The notes under the pieces: generated by a model
What the model saw: only the letters and a program-made list of their open reading frames with translations
Database searches by the model: none
Told to the model about the DNA's origin: nothing
NCBI RefSeq assembly: GCF_023657445.1
Contig: NZ_JAGTWY010000001.1
Span: forward strand, 3,782,001-3,846,000
Reading direction: 5' to 3'
DNA: 64,000 bases
Source of the DNA: Marinobacter sediminum
Lineage (GTDB): Bacteria; Pseudomonadota; Gammaproteobacteria; Pseudomonadales; Oleiphilaceae
Position numbers and translations under genes: made by a program
Shown here: one piece after another, positions 1 through 7,573 of the stretch
Layout of the letters: the number at the start of each line of letters is the position of its first letter
Numbering within the stretch: the stretch's first letter is position 1

Positions 1-505
1 TCCGGGCTTCTTCCGGCGGTACGCTCTTGACTCGCGCCACCTCGGCGAGGACCTCGCGCATAAGCTCTGGATCACGCTCATCCAGCTGGTGCTTTACCCA
101 CCGTTCAGTCTGCTTGCGCAGTTGCTGCAGTGAGAGCTCACCGGTGCGGGTCTCAATGGGGAGGAGTAACAGGTAGTTTTCGTTGGCGCTGCGATCAAAG
201 AACAGCTCGGTGGGGCACATGGTAGTTCGCCCCGCCTGGGATGGCAGCATTCGCTGGCCATACTCCGAGAAGAACAGGGCGTTGATCAGTTCCGTCTTGC
301 CACGGGAATATTCTCCGACGAACGCAATGGTCAATTCGTCTTCAATTAACAGCTCAAGGCCGTGACGAATCCGGGTACGGACGTCGTCTGAGAACAGGTT
401 GTTATCTTGCAGCCACAACCGGTAACGGCCGATCTGCCGGATCAGCTCCTTTTTCCAGTCATGATATGCCTCGACCTGCTGCGACAGAGTTCCCTGTTGG
501 CTCAT
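1..505 (-). CDS. Dynamin-family GTPase, N-terminal part (runs off window)
   Basis: This is the N-terminal 168 residues of a gene cut by the window edge. ATG at 505 follows a GGAAAG ribosome site. The peptide has a P-loop GEYSRGKT at about residues 64-71, preceded by a beta strand (LTIAFVG), and then a Thr-rich switch I region (AGRTTMCPTEL), the arrangement of bacterial dynamin-like proteins. Such proteins bind GTP and usually act on membranes. The C-terminal helical part that would confirm a dynamin fold lies outside the window. It could instead be another large P-loop GTPase with a similar G1 motif. The cellular role is unknown. Confidence 0.75.
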   Translation of the reverse strand, partial: MSQQGTLSQQVEAYHDWKKELIRQIGRYRLWLQDNNLFSDDVRTRIRHGLELLIEDELTIAFVGEYSRGKTELINALFFSEYGQRMLPSQAGRTTMCPTELFFDRSANENYLLLLPIETRTGELSLQQLRKQTERWVKHQLDERDPELMREVLAEVARVKSVPPEEAR

Positions 506-666
506 TGGACTTTCCTTCTGCGCGACTTCTGGGTATCCCGGGCAAACGGTCAATATTAAGGGTGCCCTCGGGCGACAGATTAATTACCGTTAATAGTATC
601 CTGTTCCCTGCATCTTTGGGGCGGGGTGGATCTGGTAGTGTTGTAGTAAACGACAGAAAATTCAAC

Positions 667-704
667 AAAAAAGCCGCAAAATCATGAGGATGAAGTTGCG
701 GCTT
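667..704 (-). terminator. Rho-independent terminator of the yggS-proC-yggT operon
   Basis: A 9-bp stem AAGCCGCAA/TTGCGGCTT (671-679 and 696-704) is followed on the minus strand by a run of T (complement of 667-672). It lies about 55 bases beyond the yggT stop. The plus-strand side is also T-rich (708-713), so it may act in both directions. Confidence 0.75.
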
Positions 705-758
705 CGGTTTTTTCGTTTTCGTGGCGAACTGTTACCAAATGTATAGTTGAGAAGTGGT

Positions 759-1343
759 TTACATTCCCAGGCCGATCGAGCCCAACCCTGCCGACAGTTT
801 CATGTGCTCAATTACAACGGAAATTACATTCAGGATCAGGAACACGATGATCGGAGAAAGGTCCAGGCCGCCCATGGACGGCATGATATTACGCACGGGG
901 CGCATTATCGGCTCGGTAATCTGCGCGACCAGCTGGATGGCCGGATGGCTGCTGCCAGGTGCGATCCAGCTCACTACAACCACGGCAATGACTGACCAGA
1001 AGTAGATTTTGACGATCAGGTCCAGCACGTTAAGTACGGCCCAGACCAGCAAGGTAAGGGGGTTGATCGCCGGGATGCCACCATTGAGCGCGACCAGTAT
1101 CAGGAAAAAGGTAATGGCCTGAATGACCACAGCCAATACCAGTGATGCCCCGTCAATTCCTCCCCAGCCGGGTATGAACCGGCGCAGAGGTCGCAGCAGC
1201 GGGTTGGTTGCCTTTACCGCAAACTGTGTAATCGGGTTGTAGAAATCCGCCCGGGCCAGCTGCAGAAGAAAGCGCAGCAGCACAATGGTCAGGTAAAAGG
1301 TGGATGCGATCAGCAGGATCGTAATCAGGATGTCTGCCAGCAT
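759..1343 (-). CDS. yggT: YggT family integral membrane protein
   Basis: 194 residues with two tandem YGGT domains (about 1-95 and 96-190). Each has hydrophobic helices around a short cytoplasmic segment with NP-LL-P-R-IP or EP-M-PVRNIMP motifs. The family is an inner-membrane protein of poorly known function, linked to osmotic tolerance in some bacteria. It follows proC by 22 bases and is the last gene of yggS-proC-yggT, a very common order in Gammaproteobacteria. The length is normal for the family. Confidence 0.9.
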   Translation of the reverse strand: MLADILITILLIASTFYLTIVLLRFLLQLARADFYNPITQFAVKATNPLLRPLRRFIPGWGGIDGASLVLAVVIQAITFFLILVALNGGIPAINPLTLLVWAVLNVLDLIVKIYFWSVIAVVVVSWIAPGSSHPAIQLVAQITEPIMRPVRNIMPSMGGLDLSPIIVFLILNVISVVIEHMKLSAGLGSIGLGM

Positions 1344-1365
1344 GAAGCCCTGTCTCCGTTATCGG

Positions 1366-2199
1366 TTACTGTTTGCCTGCGAGTTGTTTGGCCATTTCTT
1401 CCGAACGCTTAAAGGCTGCGCTGTAGGCTTTTTGCACCAGCTCTCGCAGACCACCTTCTTCAAAGGTTTTGATTGCCTGTTCGGTGGTACCGCCGGGGGA
1501 CATGACGTTACGCTTGAGCTGGCCGGGATCGTGCTCGCTGCGGGCGGCCATTTCTGCCGCTCCGGCCATGGTCTGGATGGCCAGTTCACGGGCGGTGTCT
1601 GGCGCGATTCCCGCTTTGGTAGCGGCCTCTTCGAGGGCTTCCAGCATCAGGAAAAAGTAGGCCGGCCCGCTTCCAGACAGCGCAGTGACGCTGTGCAGCA
1701 GGTTTTCATCGTCAACCCAGAGCGCGGAGCCGATGCTCTCGAAGACAGACTCAACCATCTTTTTCTGGTTTTCTTTTACTTGAGCGTTGGCGAACAGCCC
1801 TGCGGCCCCTTTGCCCACCAGGGATGGTGTGTTGGGCATAACGCGAACCAGCGGCAAACCGCCGCCCAGCCACTCATCCAGAGTCTCCGCTGTAAGGCCG
1901 GCAGCAATGGATACCATCAGGGGGCGGGTGTTCTGGACAAGCGGAGCGATGTCGCGACAAACGTCCGCCATAACCTGGGGTTTAACGGCCAGAACCACCA
2001 TGTCAGCCTGCTGGGCACAATAGCGATTGTCGGTGGTGACGCTTACGCCGAATTTCTTGCGAATTGACTGCAAGTGGCCGTCATCGGGGGCGCTGACCCA
2101 GATGTCAGCGGCCTTGTAGCCGCTGTCCAGCATACCGCCAATGATGGCGGTGGCCATGTTGCCGGCGCCAATAAATGAAATGGTTGGTGATGTGCTCAA
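1366..2199 (-). CDS. proC: Pyrroline-5-carboxylate reductase
   Basis: Catalyses the last step of proline synthesis, NAD(P)H-dependent reduction of 1-pyrroline-5-carboxylate. The N-terminal dinucleotide-binding motif is SFIGAGNMATAIIGG, and the C-terminal dimerisation domain carries the family signature around ALSGSGPAYFF and MSPGGTTEQAI. I chose a TTG start at 2199 because GGAG (2206-2209) sits six bases before it and it gives the usual 277 residues. An upstream ATG at 2244 adds 15 unconserved residues and lacks a ribosome site. It lies between yggS and yggT in one operon. Confidence 0.92.
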   Translation of the reverse strand: MSTSPTISFIGAGNMATAIIGGMLDSGYKAADIWVSAPDDGHLQSIRKKFGVSVTTDNRYCAQQADMVVLAVKPQVMADVCRDIAPLVQNTRPLMVSIAAGLTAETLDEWLGGGLPLVRVMPNTPSLVGKGAAGLFANAQVKENQKKMVESVFESIGSALWVDDENLLHSVTALSGSGPAYFFLMLEALEEAATKAGIAPDTARELAIQTMAGAAEMAARSEHDPGQLKRNVMSPGGTTEQAIKTFEEGGLRELVQKAYSAAFKRSEEMAKQLAGKQ

Positions 2200-2261
2200 G
2201 GTTGACTCCAACGGTTGATCGGTTAAACGTCCGGTCCTGATCATATCAGGAACTGCCGGTT

Positions 2262-2966
2262 TCAGCTCTTCGGTGGCCTCGCCCCGAACAAGGCCGACCC
2301 AACACGGACCCAGGTCGCCCCCTCTTCAATGGCTATTTCAAGATCATCGGACATGCCCATGGAAAGGGTGTCCAGAGGGCCTGCAGCCGGCTGACTGGTT
2401 TTTAGTTCGCTCAGAGAATCCGCCAGTTTGCGGAAGCTCTGCCTCAAACTCTCGTCCGGCTGGTCCGGATCGGGGATTGCCATCAGGCCGCGCAGTGACA
2501 GGTTTGGCAGTTCACCTATGTCCGCCACCAGTTGTGGCAGTTGAGCAAGCCGGCAGCCGGATTTGCTCTCTTCTTCATTAATATTGACCTGAAGACAAAT
2601 ATTCAATGGCGGTAGGTCGGGATCCCTGTGTTCGCTGAGCCGCCGTGCAATTTTGAGGCGGTCCACACTGTGTACCCAGGAAAAGGTTGAGGCAATCTGG
2701 CGGGTTTTGTTGGACTGGATAGGACCAATGAAATGCCAGTCGATGTCCGGTACGTCGCTCAGGGCATCAATCTTGTCCAGGGCTTCCTGCAGATAGTTTT
2801 CACCAAACGCACACTGGCCCGCATCCGCCGCCTCGCGCAGATCTTCCGGGGGGCGAGTCTTGCTGACCGCCAGCAGGCGTACAGCCCCGGGCGCCCGGCC
2901 CGCCTGCATTGTTGCTTTTTGTATGCGTCGGGTTACGCTCCCGATGTTGTCTGCTATGCTGCTCAT
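2262..2966 (-). CDS. yggS: PLP-binding protein of the YggS/PLPBP family
   Basis: A single-domain alanine-racemase-like TIM-barrel protein that binds pyridoxal phosphate and is linked to B6 and amino-acid homeostasis, with no known enzyme activity. The PLP lysine lies in LLAVSKTRPPE, followed by FGENYLQEALDKI and WHFIGPIQSNK, all hallmarks of the family. The ATG at 2966 gives 234 residues, the usual length. A GTG at 2996 would add ten residues. First gene of the operon with proC and yggT, divergent from pilT across about 140 bases that should hold both promoters. Confidence 0.93.
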   Translation of the reverse strand: MSSIADNIGSVTRRIQKATMQAGRAPGAVRLLAVSKTRPPEDLREAADAGQCAFGENYLQEALDKIDALSDVPDIDWHFIGPIQSNKTRQIASTFSWVHSVDRLKIARRLSEHRDPDLPPLNICLQVNINEEESKSGCRLAQLPQLVADIGELPNLSLRGLMAIPDPDQPDESLRQSFRKLADSLSELKTSQPAAGPLDTLSMGMSDDLEIAIEEGATWVRVGSALFGARPPKS

Positions 2967-3106
2967 AGTGTGAAATTGCCACGTCCGGTTTGTCACTTGT
3001 ACGTCGACACGTTACCCGCAGGTCACTGAAATGCCAAGTGAACCGCTTCGGAGACTCGCCGGACAGATGCTGTCAGGACAAAAGAAAAAGCCTTCCGAGG
3101 ATTCCT

Positions 3107-4141
3107 ATGGATATTACTGAACTGCTTGCCTTTTCGGCCAAACAGGGTGCGTCTGACTTGCACCTGTCTGCTGGCCTGCCGCCAATGATTCGTGTTGACG
3201 GCGATGTTCGTCGTATCAACCTGCCGCCCATGGAGCACAAAGAGGTGCATGGGCTGATTTACGACATCATGAACGACAAGCAGCGCAAGGACTACGAAGA
3301 ATTCCTGGAAACCGACTTCTCCTTTGAGGTTCCAGGTGTCGCCCGTTTCCGCGTGAACGCCTTTAACCAGAACCGGGGCGCCGGCGCGGTATTCCGGACT
3401 ATCCCTTCCAAGGTCCTGACCATGGAAGACCTCGGAATGGGGCAGACATTCAAGGATATTTCTTCGGTGCCGCGCGGGCTGGTTCTGGTGACCGGGCCGA
3501 CCGGTTCCGGTAAGTCCACCACGCTGGCGGCGATGATGGACTACATCAACGACACCCGGTACGAGCATGTCCTTACCATCGAGGATCCGATCGAATTCGT
3601 GCATGAATCGAAAAAGTGTCTGGTAAACCAGCGGGAAGTTCATCGGGACACCCTGGGTTTTAATGAGGCACTGCGTTCTGCCTTGCGGGAAGATCCCGAC
3701 ATCATTCTGGTTGGTGAGCTGCGTGACCTTGAGACCATTCGTCTGGCGCTGACTGCTGCAGAAACCGGCCACCTGGTGTTTGGTACCCTGCATACCACCT
3801 CTGCGGCCAAGACCATTGACCGGGTCGTGGACGTTTTCCCGGCGGCAGAGAAATCCATGGTGCGTTCGATGTTGTCTGAGTCTTTGCAGGCGGTCATCTC
3901 GCAGACCCTGATGAAGAAAATGGGTGGTGGACGGATTGCGGCTCACGAAATAATGATCGGCACCTCAGCCATCCGAAATCTGATTCGCGAAGACAAGATT
4001 GCCCAGATGTATTCTTCGATCCAGACTGGCGGATCCCTGGGCATGCAGACACTGGATCAATGCCTGGAACGCTTGTTGCAAAAGGGACTGATTTCCCGCG
4101 AAGCGGCCCGGGCCAAGGCGAAAATACCGGATAATTTCTGA
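3107..4141 (+). CDS. pilT: Type IV pilus retraction ATPase PilT
   Basis: Hexameric ATPase at the inner-membrane base of type IV pili that powers retraction and twitching. 344 residues. The Walker A motif GPTGSGKS is at residues 130-137. The Asp box (IEDPIEF), Walker B region (DIILVGELRD) and His box (FGTLHTTSA) follow in order, and a C-terminal AIRNLIRE-like retraction motif is present. ATG at 3107 is preceded by GAGG and begins the conserved MDITELL. An in-frame upstream start at 2990 would add 39 unconserved residues. It is followed by pilU after 37 bases. Confidence 0.97.
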   Translation: MDITELLAFSAKQGASDLHLSAGLPPMIRVDGDVRRINLPPMEHKEVHGLIYDIMNDKQRKDYEEFLETDFSFEVPGVARFRVNAFNQNRGAGAVFRTIPSKVLTMEDLGMGQTFKDISSVPRGLVLVTGPTGSGKSTTLAAMMDYINDTRYEHVLTIEDPIEFVHESKKCLVNQREVHRDTLGFNEALRSALREDPDIILVGELRDLETIRLALTAAETGHLVFGTLHTTSAAKTIDRVVDVFPAAEKSMVRSMLSESLQAVISQTLMKKMGGGRIAAHEIMIGTSAIRNLIREDKIAQMYSSIQTGGSLGMQTLDQCLERLLQKGLISREAARAKAKIPDNF

Positions 4142-4178
4142 TTGGTTCCTAACAGGACATACGAAAACAGGTGCTCAT

Positions 4179-5300
4179 ATGGAATTTGATAAACTGCTTC
4201 GTCTGATGGTTGAAAAAGGCGGCTCGGATCTGTTTATTACCGCCGGCGTGCCCCCCAGCATGAAAGTGAACGGCAAGGTCCTTCCCGTCACCAAGAATGC
4301 CCTGACCCCGGAGCAAACCCGCGAGTTTGTCTACGGTTCCATGAACGACAAGCAGCGGGCCGAGTTCGAGGAAACCCACGAGTGCAACTTTGCTATCAGT
4401 GCCCGGGGCATCGGCCGTTTTCGTGTGAGTGCCTTTTTCCAGCGTAACCTCTGCGGCATGGTGCTGCGTCGGATCGAAGTAAAGATCCCCCAGATCGACG
4501 ATCTGTCGTTGCCCGAAGTCGTCAAGGATCTGGCCATGACCAAGCGTGGCCTGATCATGTTCGTGGGGGCGACGGGGACCGGTAAGTCCACGTCGCTGGC
4601 TGCGATGCTCGGACACCGGAACCGCAACAGTCGTGGTCATATCATTTCCATCGAAGACCCGATCGAATTCGTGCACCAGCACCAGGGATGTATCGTAACC
4701 CAGCGTGAAGTGGGTATTGATACTGAAAGCTTTGAGGTGGCGCTGAAGAATACGCTGCGTCAGGCGCCGGACGTGATCCTGATTGGTGAGGTCAGGACTC
4801 GCCAGACCATGGAATATTCGGTGCAGTTTGCGGAAACCGGTCACCTGTGTCTGGCCACTCTGCACGCCAACAACGCCAACCAGGCTCTGGATCGGATTAT
4901 TCAGTTCTTCGCGCCTGAGCAGCACCACCAGATCTGGATGGATCTTTCCCTGAACCTCAAGGCCATCGTTGCCCAGCAGTTGGTGCCAACACCGGATGGC
5001 AAGGGTCGCAAGGCGGTCATCGAGGTGCTGGTCAATACGCCTCTGGTGGCCGACATGATTCGTAAGGGTGAGGTGCACAAGCTTAAGGAGTTGATGGCGA
5101 AATCCAACGAATCCGGCATGCAGACCTTCGATCAGGCGCTCTACAGGCTTTACGCTGAGGGCTCGATCACTTACGAAGATGCACTCGCTCATGCTGATTC
5201 GGCGAACGACCTGCGCCTGATGATCAAGCTGGGTGCCGACGCCCAGGGAGCTGACAAGTTGTCCTCATCGGTTGATAAATTGTCGATCCAGGATGACTAG
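4179..5300 (+). CDS. pilU: Type IV pilus accessory retraction ATPase PilU
   Basis: PilT paralogue that assists retraction. 373 residues, with Walker A GATGTGKST, Asp box ISIEDPIEF, Walker B DVILIGEVR and His box LATLHANNA. The C-terminus is longer and more polar than in PilT, as expected for PilU. It sits 37 bases behind pilT and is probably co-transcribed, the order found in Pseudomonas. No other pilus gene is in the window. Confidence 0.95.
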   Translation: MEFDKLLRLMVEKGGSDLFITAGVPPSMKVNGKVLPVTKNALTPEQTREFVYGSMNDKQRAEFEETHECNFAISARGIGRFRVSAFFQRNLCGMVLRRIEVKIPQIDDLSLPEVVKDLAMTKRGLIMFVGATGTGKSTSLAAMLGHRNRNSRGHIISIEDPIEFVHQHQGCIVTQREVGIDTESFEVALKNTLRQAPDVILIGEVRTRQTMEYSVQFAETGHLCLATLHANNANQALDRIIQFFAPEQHHQIWMDLSLNLKAIVAQQLVPTPDGKGRKAVIEVLVNTPLVADMIRKGEVHKLKELMAKSNESGMQTFDQALYRLYAEGSITYEDALAHADSANDLRLMIKLGADAQGADKLSSSVDKLSIQDD

Positions 5301-5346
5301 ACTAAAGTCGTAAACGGTTAGGCTTTCAAACCAGTAGGATTGGCAT

Positions 5347-5376
5347 TTGAGGCCATTGCTCTGTGCTGCGTATACT
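5347..5376 (+). promoter_or_regulatory. Candidate sigma-70 promoter of the FadL-type porin gene
   Basis: TTGAGG (5347-5352) and TATACT (5371-5376) are separated by 18 bases. They lie 27 bases upstream of the porin ATG, behind pilU. The -10 box is good and the -35 box is weak. Prediction only. Confidence 0.4.
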
Positions 5377-5402
5377 CCGCGCCAAATTAAACAGGAGATA
5401 CC

Positions 5403-6860
5403 ATGCGCACGAGATCCTCGCTGCCTGTCCGGGCGGTACGTCTTGCATCACTCGCAATTATTGCCGCGCCGCCCAGCGTTTACGCAGGCGGCTTTTCACT
5501 GAATGAGCAAAGCGCCAGCGCAATGGGTATTGCTAATGCCGGTGCTGCTGCCAACCCGGAAAATGCTACCACTGTCCTGTTTAACCCGGCCGGCATGAGC
5601 CAGCTTTCCGGTACCAATATTTCTTTGGGTGCGGCGGTGCTGGACATTGATGCTGAGGCGAAAAAGGATTCCGTTTCGGCCCAGCGTCAAGTTCCCCAGA
5701 TCCCGATCGCGCCCGCGGGCAATGGTGGAGACATAGCGGATCCTGCGGTCTTACCGAATTTCTATCTGACTCACGAGGTCAACGACTCGATTGATGTCGG
5801 GTTTGGTATTCATGCGCCTTATGGTCTTGCCGCAGATTACGAAGACGACTTTGCGGGCCGCTTCTTTGCCGATAAGACTGAGCTAACAGCCATTGCGTTT
5901 ACGCCATCAGTCGCTGTCAGTAATGGTGAAGGTCTCTCGATGGGAGCGGGGTTGAATATCATTTATGCAGAGGGAAGACTGTCCAAGTACTCGGATGTCA
6001 GCGGAATCGTATACCGCCAGGCGCTTGCGACGAACGGTGGTGATCAAGCGGCCGCAGCTGCAACAGCCGCTGGAGTCGTTGGTAGCCTGCCAGCGGACCC
6101 CTATTCAGATGTTGAGGGTGACGACATTGGTGTGACTTTCCGTGCAGGCTTTCTTTATGAGCTTTCGGATCACACCCAATTTGGCCTGAGTGCGCAGAGC
6201 GGAACTGAAATTGATCTCAAGGGTGATATCAGTGTTTCCAATTTCCCTGTTCTTGGGCCGTCAGGCCTAACAACGACGACCCTGACGGAAAAGGTTGAAG
6301 TTCCTCTTGCCATCCCGGAGAGCATCACGTTTGGGGCGCGTCATCGTCTCACCGAAGGCGTCACTCTGCTGGCGGGTGCAACCTATGCTAAGTGGAGCCG
6401 GTTCGAAGAGTTGGATGTTTATAGCCGTGAGGGGGAAAATGGCGCCGTTTCAGCGGCAACGGGTCGCAGTGGAGATGACCCTATCAGCCATATCACCGAA
6501 CAGTGGAGCAACACCTGGCAGTTCAATGTCGGCGGTATATGGCAGGCTACGTCGGCCTGGGCGTTCAAGGCCGGTTACGCCTGGGACGAATCCCCGGTTA
6601 ACGGAAATTACGTAACGGCTCGAATTCCGTCTGAAGATCGTCACTGGTTGACGCTCGGAACTCAGTGGGCTGATGGGCAAAGCGGCTGGACCGTTGATGC
6701 AGCAGTTGGCACCTTGATCTTTGCCGATGACGCGAAGGTAAATGACCGTCAATATAGTCACGACGATCCGGCCGGTGAGCCTACGACCGCGGCGAACTAT
6801 CAGGGAACGTATGAACTGAGTGCCTGGAGTGCGGCTGTCGAGGTTAGCAAGGCTTTTTAA
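5403..6860 (+). CDS. FadL/OmpP1/TodX family outer-membrane transporter
   Basis: 485 residues. A signal peptide (about 1-28, cleaved at VYA/GG) is followed by GGFSLNEQSASAMG, the start typical of mature FadL proteins, and the conserved NPAGMSQL of the hatch region. The rest is amphipathic strand with a terminal aromatic (KAF), as in a 14-strand barrel. The family takes up long-chain fatty acids or other hydrophobic compounds across the outer membrane. AGGAGA lies just before the ATG. It stands alone between pilU and a convergent small gene. The substrate cannot be told from sequence. A marine oil-degrading host would fit fatty acids or hydrocarbons. Confidence 0.9.
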   Translation: MRTRSSLPVRAVRLASLAIIAAPPSVYAGGFSLNEQSASAMGIANAGAAANPENATTVLFNPAGMSQLSGTNISLGAAVLDIDAEAKKDSVSAQRQVPQIPIAPAGNGGDIADPAVLPNFYLTHEVNDSIDVGFGIHAPYGLAADYEDDFAGRFFADKTELTAIAFTPSVAVSNGEGLSMGAGLNIIYAEGRLSKYSDVSGIVYRQALATNGGDQAAAAATAAGVVGSLPADPYSDVEGDDIGVTFRAGFLYELSDHTQFGLSAQSGTEIDLKGDISVSNFPVLGPSGLTTTTLTEKVEVPLAIPESITFGARHRLTEGVTLLAGATYAKWSRFEELDVYSREGENGAVSAATGRSGDDPISHITEQWSNTWQFNVGGIWQATSAWAFKAGYAWDESPVNGNYVTARIPSEDRHWLTLGTQWADGQSGWTVDAAVGTLIFADDAKVNDRQYSHDDPAGEPTTAANYQGTYELSAWSAAVEVSKAF

Positions 6861-6895
6861 GTCGCGAGTCCATGTTGGCGACAAACGCCCGCTGA

Positions 6896-7276
6896 TCAGC
6901 CAACAACCTGGCCACGGTAGATGACCTTCTTCTTCCGTGGCGGGTCCTCTTCCGATTCCTCACTGTTTGCCGTCACTGGTCTGGTGTCCTCGGCAATTTC
7001 CTGACCCCGATACATACGTTTCGGCGCCTCCTCACTGCCTGCACGCTCCGTCTGAACGCTTAGCTGAGGGACCTTTTCCTGGAGGGTTGCCCATGTGCGC
7101 ATCAGGTGGCTTGAGCGCGTCTTGCTGGCGTATTCCGCCAGCTGTTGCTCCAGATTTTCTTCCGTGAGGTGCAATTTTACGCCGAATTCGGAGCGAATCA
7201 GGCGACGGCACTGGTGAACCAGTTTGAGCAGGCCCGGATCCAACAGCCAGCTTCGTTCAGATACCAGAGATGTCAT
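6896..7276 (-). CDS. Uncharacterised protein with two YRGQ motifs
   Basis: 126 residues that I do not recognise. There is no signal peptide or membrane segment. The N-terminal 65 residues are predicted helical (LLKLVHQCRRLIRSEFGVKL). The C-terminal half is charged and low-complexity and contains two copies of a short motif, KRMYRGQEI and KKVIYRGQVV, the second at the very C-terminus. It is transcribed alone, convergent with the porin gene. The motif recalls the YRG core of DUF4278 proteins, but that resemblance is too short to assign a family. Start: ATG at 7276 fits the only long reading frame, without a strong ribosome site. Confidence 0.65.
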   Translation of the reverse strand: MTSLVSERSWLLDPGLLKLVHQCRRLIRSEFGVKLHLTEENLEQQLAEYASKTRSSHLMRTWATLQEKVPQLSVQTERAGSEEAPKRMYRGQEIAEDTRPVTANSEESEEDPPRKKKVIYRGQVVG

Positions 7277-7573
7277 GGTTACGACCTCGGAATGGATATG
7301 TCACAACATGGCGCTGCCCGGTTTACGTTAAATGGGCGAGCATCGACATCCCAGCTGATGCGAATTCCATGCCGGGTTCTTCCGAAAGTCCCTGGGCGCG
7401 CTGGTATGGAGGGTCCCGGCCAAAGTTGGTCGGGTACAGTTCAGTGGTGGGGTAAAAAATGCGCTTTTATAAGGTGCATTTTGTGAAGGCAATGCACTGT
7501 TTTGGCGGTTGCTGAACGTTCAACACCGGGTGGTCCCCGGTGTTGAACTGCAAGGGGGTCGGCGGGGCCGCCG
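7277..7573. other. Intergenic stretch of about 300 bases, with an unusually strong hairpin at one end
   Basis: No convincing gene on either strand. A perfect 13-bp stem GTTCAACACCGGG/CCCGGTGTTGAAC (7518-7530 and 7536-7548, loop TGGTC) lies 26 bases beyond the polA stop. It lacks a T tail on either strand, so it is more likely an mRNA 3' stabiliser or Rho-related element than an intrinsic terminator. The rest should hold the promoter of the small gene at 7276. Confidence 0.5.

Noticed and set aside
4149..5192. Long open frame on the minus strand opposite pilU
   Set aside because: It mirrors the codon bias of pilU, has no ribosome site or domain, and PilU itself carries all family motifs.
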